Under the pieces are notes generated by a model. It saw only the letters and a list, made by a program, of their open reading frames with translations. It ran no database searches and was not told the origin of the DNA. A stretch of DNA of 64,000 nt from Bacillota bacterium (GTDB lineage: Bacteria > Bacillota > Clostridia > Acetivibrionales > DSM-1351). The stretch spans positions 62,001 to 126,000 of the forward strand of contig JAEYHZ010000024.1 of assembly GCA_023409265.1 (NCBI GenBank). Reading direction: 5' to 3'. Positions 63,587-64,000 of this stretch are shown here, one piece after another (positions within the stretch are counted from its first letter, which is position 1; every line of letters starts with the position of its first letter). Made by a program: the position numbers and the translations under genes.

Positions 63587-63618
63587 ATAAAAAAAATAAA
63601 CCCCGGTTGTAACCGAAG
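63587..63618 (-). terminator. Terminator of the CD3324-family gene
   Basis: CGGTT and AACCG (63604-63615) form a short hairpin that on the minus strand is followed by GGGGTTTATTTTTTTTA. It lies about 50 bases beyond the gene's stop. A second hairpin, GCTCC/GGAGC, lies just upstream near 63634-63647. The rest of the gap 63393-63665 shows no gene. Confidence 0.55.
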
Positions 63619-63665
63619 CTTATTTCCCCTGCTCCTTACGGAGCTGTATGTTCATCCCTGTAGTA

Positions 63666-63959
63666 TTACCCATTTAAACACAATTCCTTGTTTCTGCTGT
63701 CATGGATTATCTTTTTAATACTGTATTCAGAAAGATGATATCTGTTTGCAATTGCTTCCTTGCTGACACCATTTCTATACAACATTATAATCTCAGTATT
63801 CCTTATGGTATACTTTTCCTTTGTACCGTTGGCTTCTCCCCAACCTGCCCTTGGCACGTCGTCACCGGGCACGTAGATCATTTCACCTCTCACATATTTC
63901 TGAAGCTCTCTTACTAATCCTTCCGGGAGAACTGTTTTGGCATTTTTATATTTCAACAA
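63666..63959 (-). CDS. CD3324-family small helix-turn-helix protein
   Basis: The product has about 97 residues from a TTG at 63959, eight bases after AAGGAG; another TTG follows directly and either could be used. Conserved blocks are LVRELQKYVRGEMIYVPGDD, AGWGEANGTKEKYTIRN and a C-terminal helix-turn-helix (ISKEAIANRYHLSEYSIKKI type). It resembles the clostridial CD3324 family, thought to be DNA-binding but not characterised. Confidence 0.8.
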   Translation of the reverse strand: MLKYKNAKTVLPEGLVRELQKYVRGEMIYVPGDDVPRAGWGEANGTKEKYTIRNTEIIMLYRNGVSKEAIANRYHLSEYSIKKIIHDSRNKELCLNG

Positions 63960-64000
63960 GAACCACACTCCTTAAAAAATCACATAAAAAGTCCACAGAG

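Noticed and set aside
63604..63647. tRNA- or rRNA-like fragment
   Set aside because: The two short hairpins lack a cloverleaf or conserved rRNA sequence and fit a terminator better.

Overview
The window looks like a chromosomal segment of an AT-rich, Gram-positive, anaerobic clostridium. The best guess is a mesophilic plant-polymer degrader of the Ruminiclostridium / Clostridium cellulolyticum type. This is inferred from strong GGAGG ribosome-binding sites, frequent TTG/GTG starts, YesM/YesN two-component pairs, a GTP-type PEP carboxykinase, many HD-GYP/GGDEF and chemotaxis proteins, and family resemblance. No rRNA or tRNA gene, CRISPR array or prophage was seen. I could run no database search, so all family names rest on reading motifs.

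Layout. (1) 1-8010 is a sugar-uptake and degradation island: an LplB-type ABC permease cut by the window edge, a YesN/YesM two-component system, an AraC regulator and a divergent GH42 beta-galactosidase. A 54-codon remnant of an IS256-type transposase abuts the beta-galactosidase stop codon. (2) 8205-24231 is mostly housekeeping: a nucleotidyltransferase-like protein, a chemotaxis receptor, a methyltransferase, a beta-lactamase-fold hydrolase, a thiol-redox group (YyaL-like, TlpA-like, CcdA), a TldE/TldD pair, PEP carboxykinase, and a two-repeat P-loop protein whose first Walker A is degenerate. (3) 24306-25736 is an NCS2 purine permease.

(4) 26114-47013 is the most interesting part, a roughly 21-kb glycan-use locus. 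A long minus-strand run reads: secreted glycosidase-like protein with four N-terminal repeats, sugar-binding lipoprotein, two ABC permeases, cytoplasmic glycosidase-like protein, FAD oxidoreductase, double-GNAT protein, NanE epimerase, AAC(3)-like acetyltransferase. Facing it are a ROK sugar kinase and a DUF4127 protein, then an RpiR regulator, a ceramidase-like protein without signal peptide, an ADP-ribosylglycohydrolase-family protein and a GH20 hexosaminidase. NanE, ROK and GH20 together point to N-acetylhexosamine-containing glycans. Several other members have no known role in such a pathway, so the substrate and chemistry appear undescribed. Palindromic sites in three promoter regions could form an RpiR regulon.

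(5) 47192-62004 is a signalling block: a chemotaxis receptor cotranscribed with a GGDEF/HD-GYP protein, a REC-AraC regulator, a REC-kinase, a 990-residue hybrid kinase, a second HD-GYP protein and an AraC regulator, with a small 39-residue gene, a VOC protein and a lipoprotein between them. (6) The right end has an AAA/DUF4143 ATPase and a CD3324-family DNA-binding-like protein.

Non-coding structure includes a two-member family of miniature inverted-repeat elements (20365-20525, 25830-25899), a compact structured element at 27722-27806, a candidate H-type pseudoknot flanked by two palindromes (22812-22917), a four-hairpin leader before the ADP-ribosylglycohydrolase gene, a G-tract cluster at 47081-47153, and short tandem repeats.
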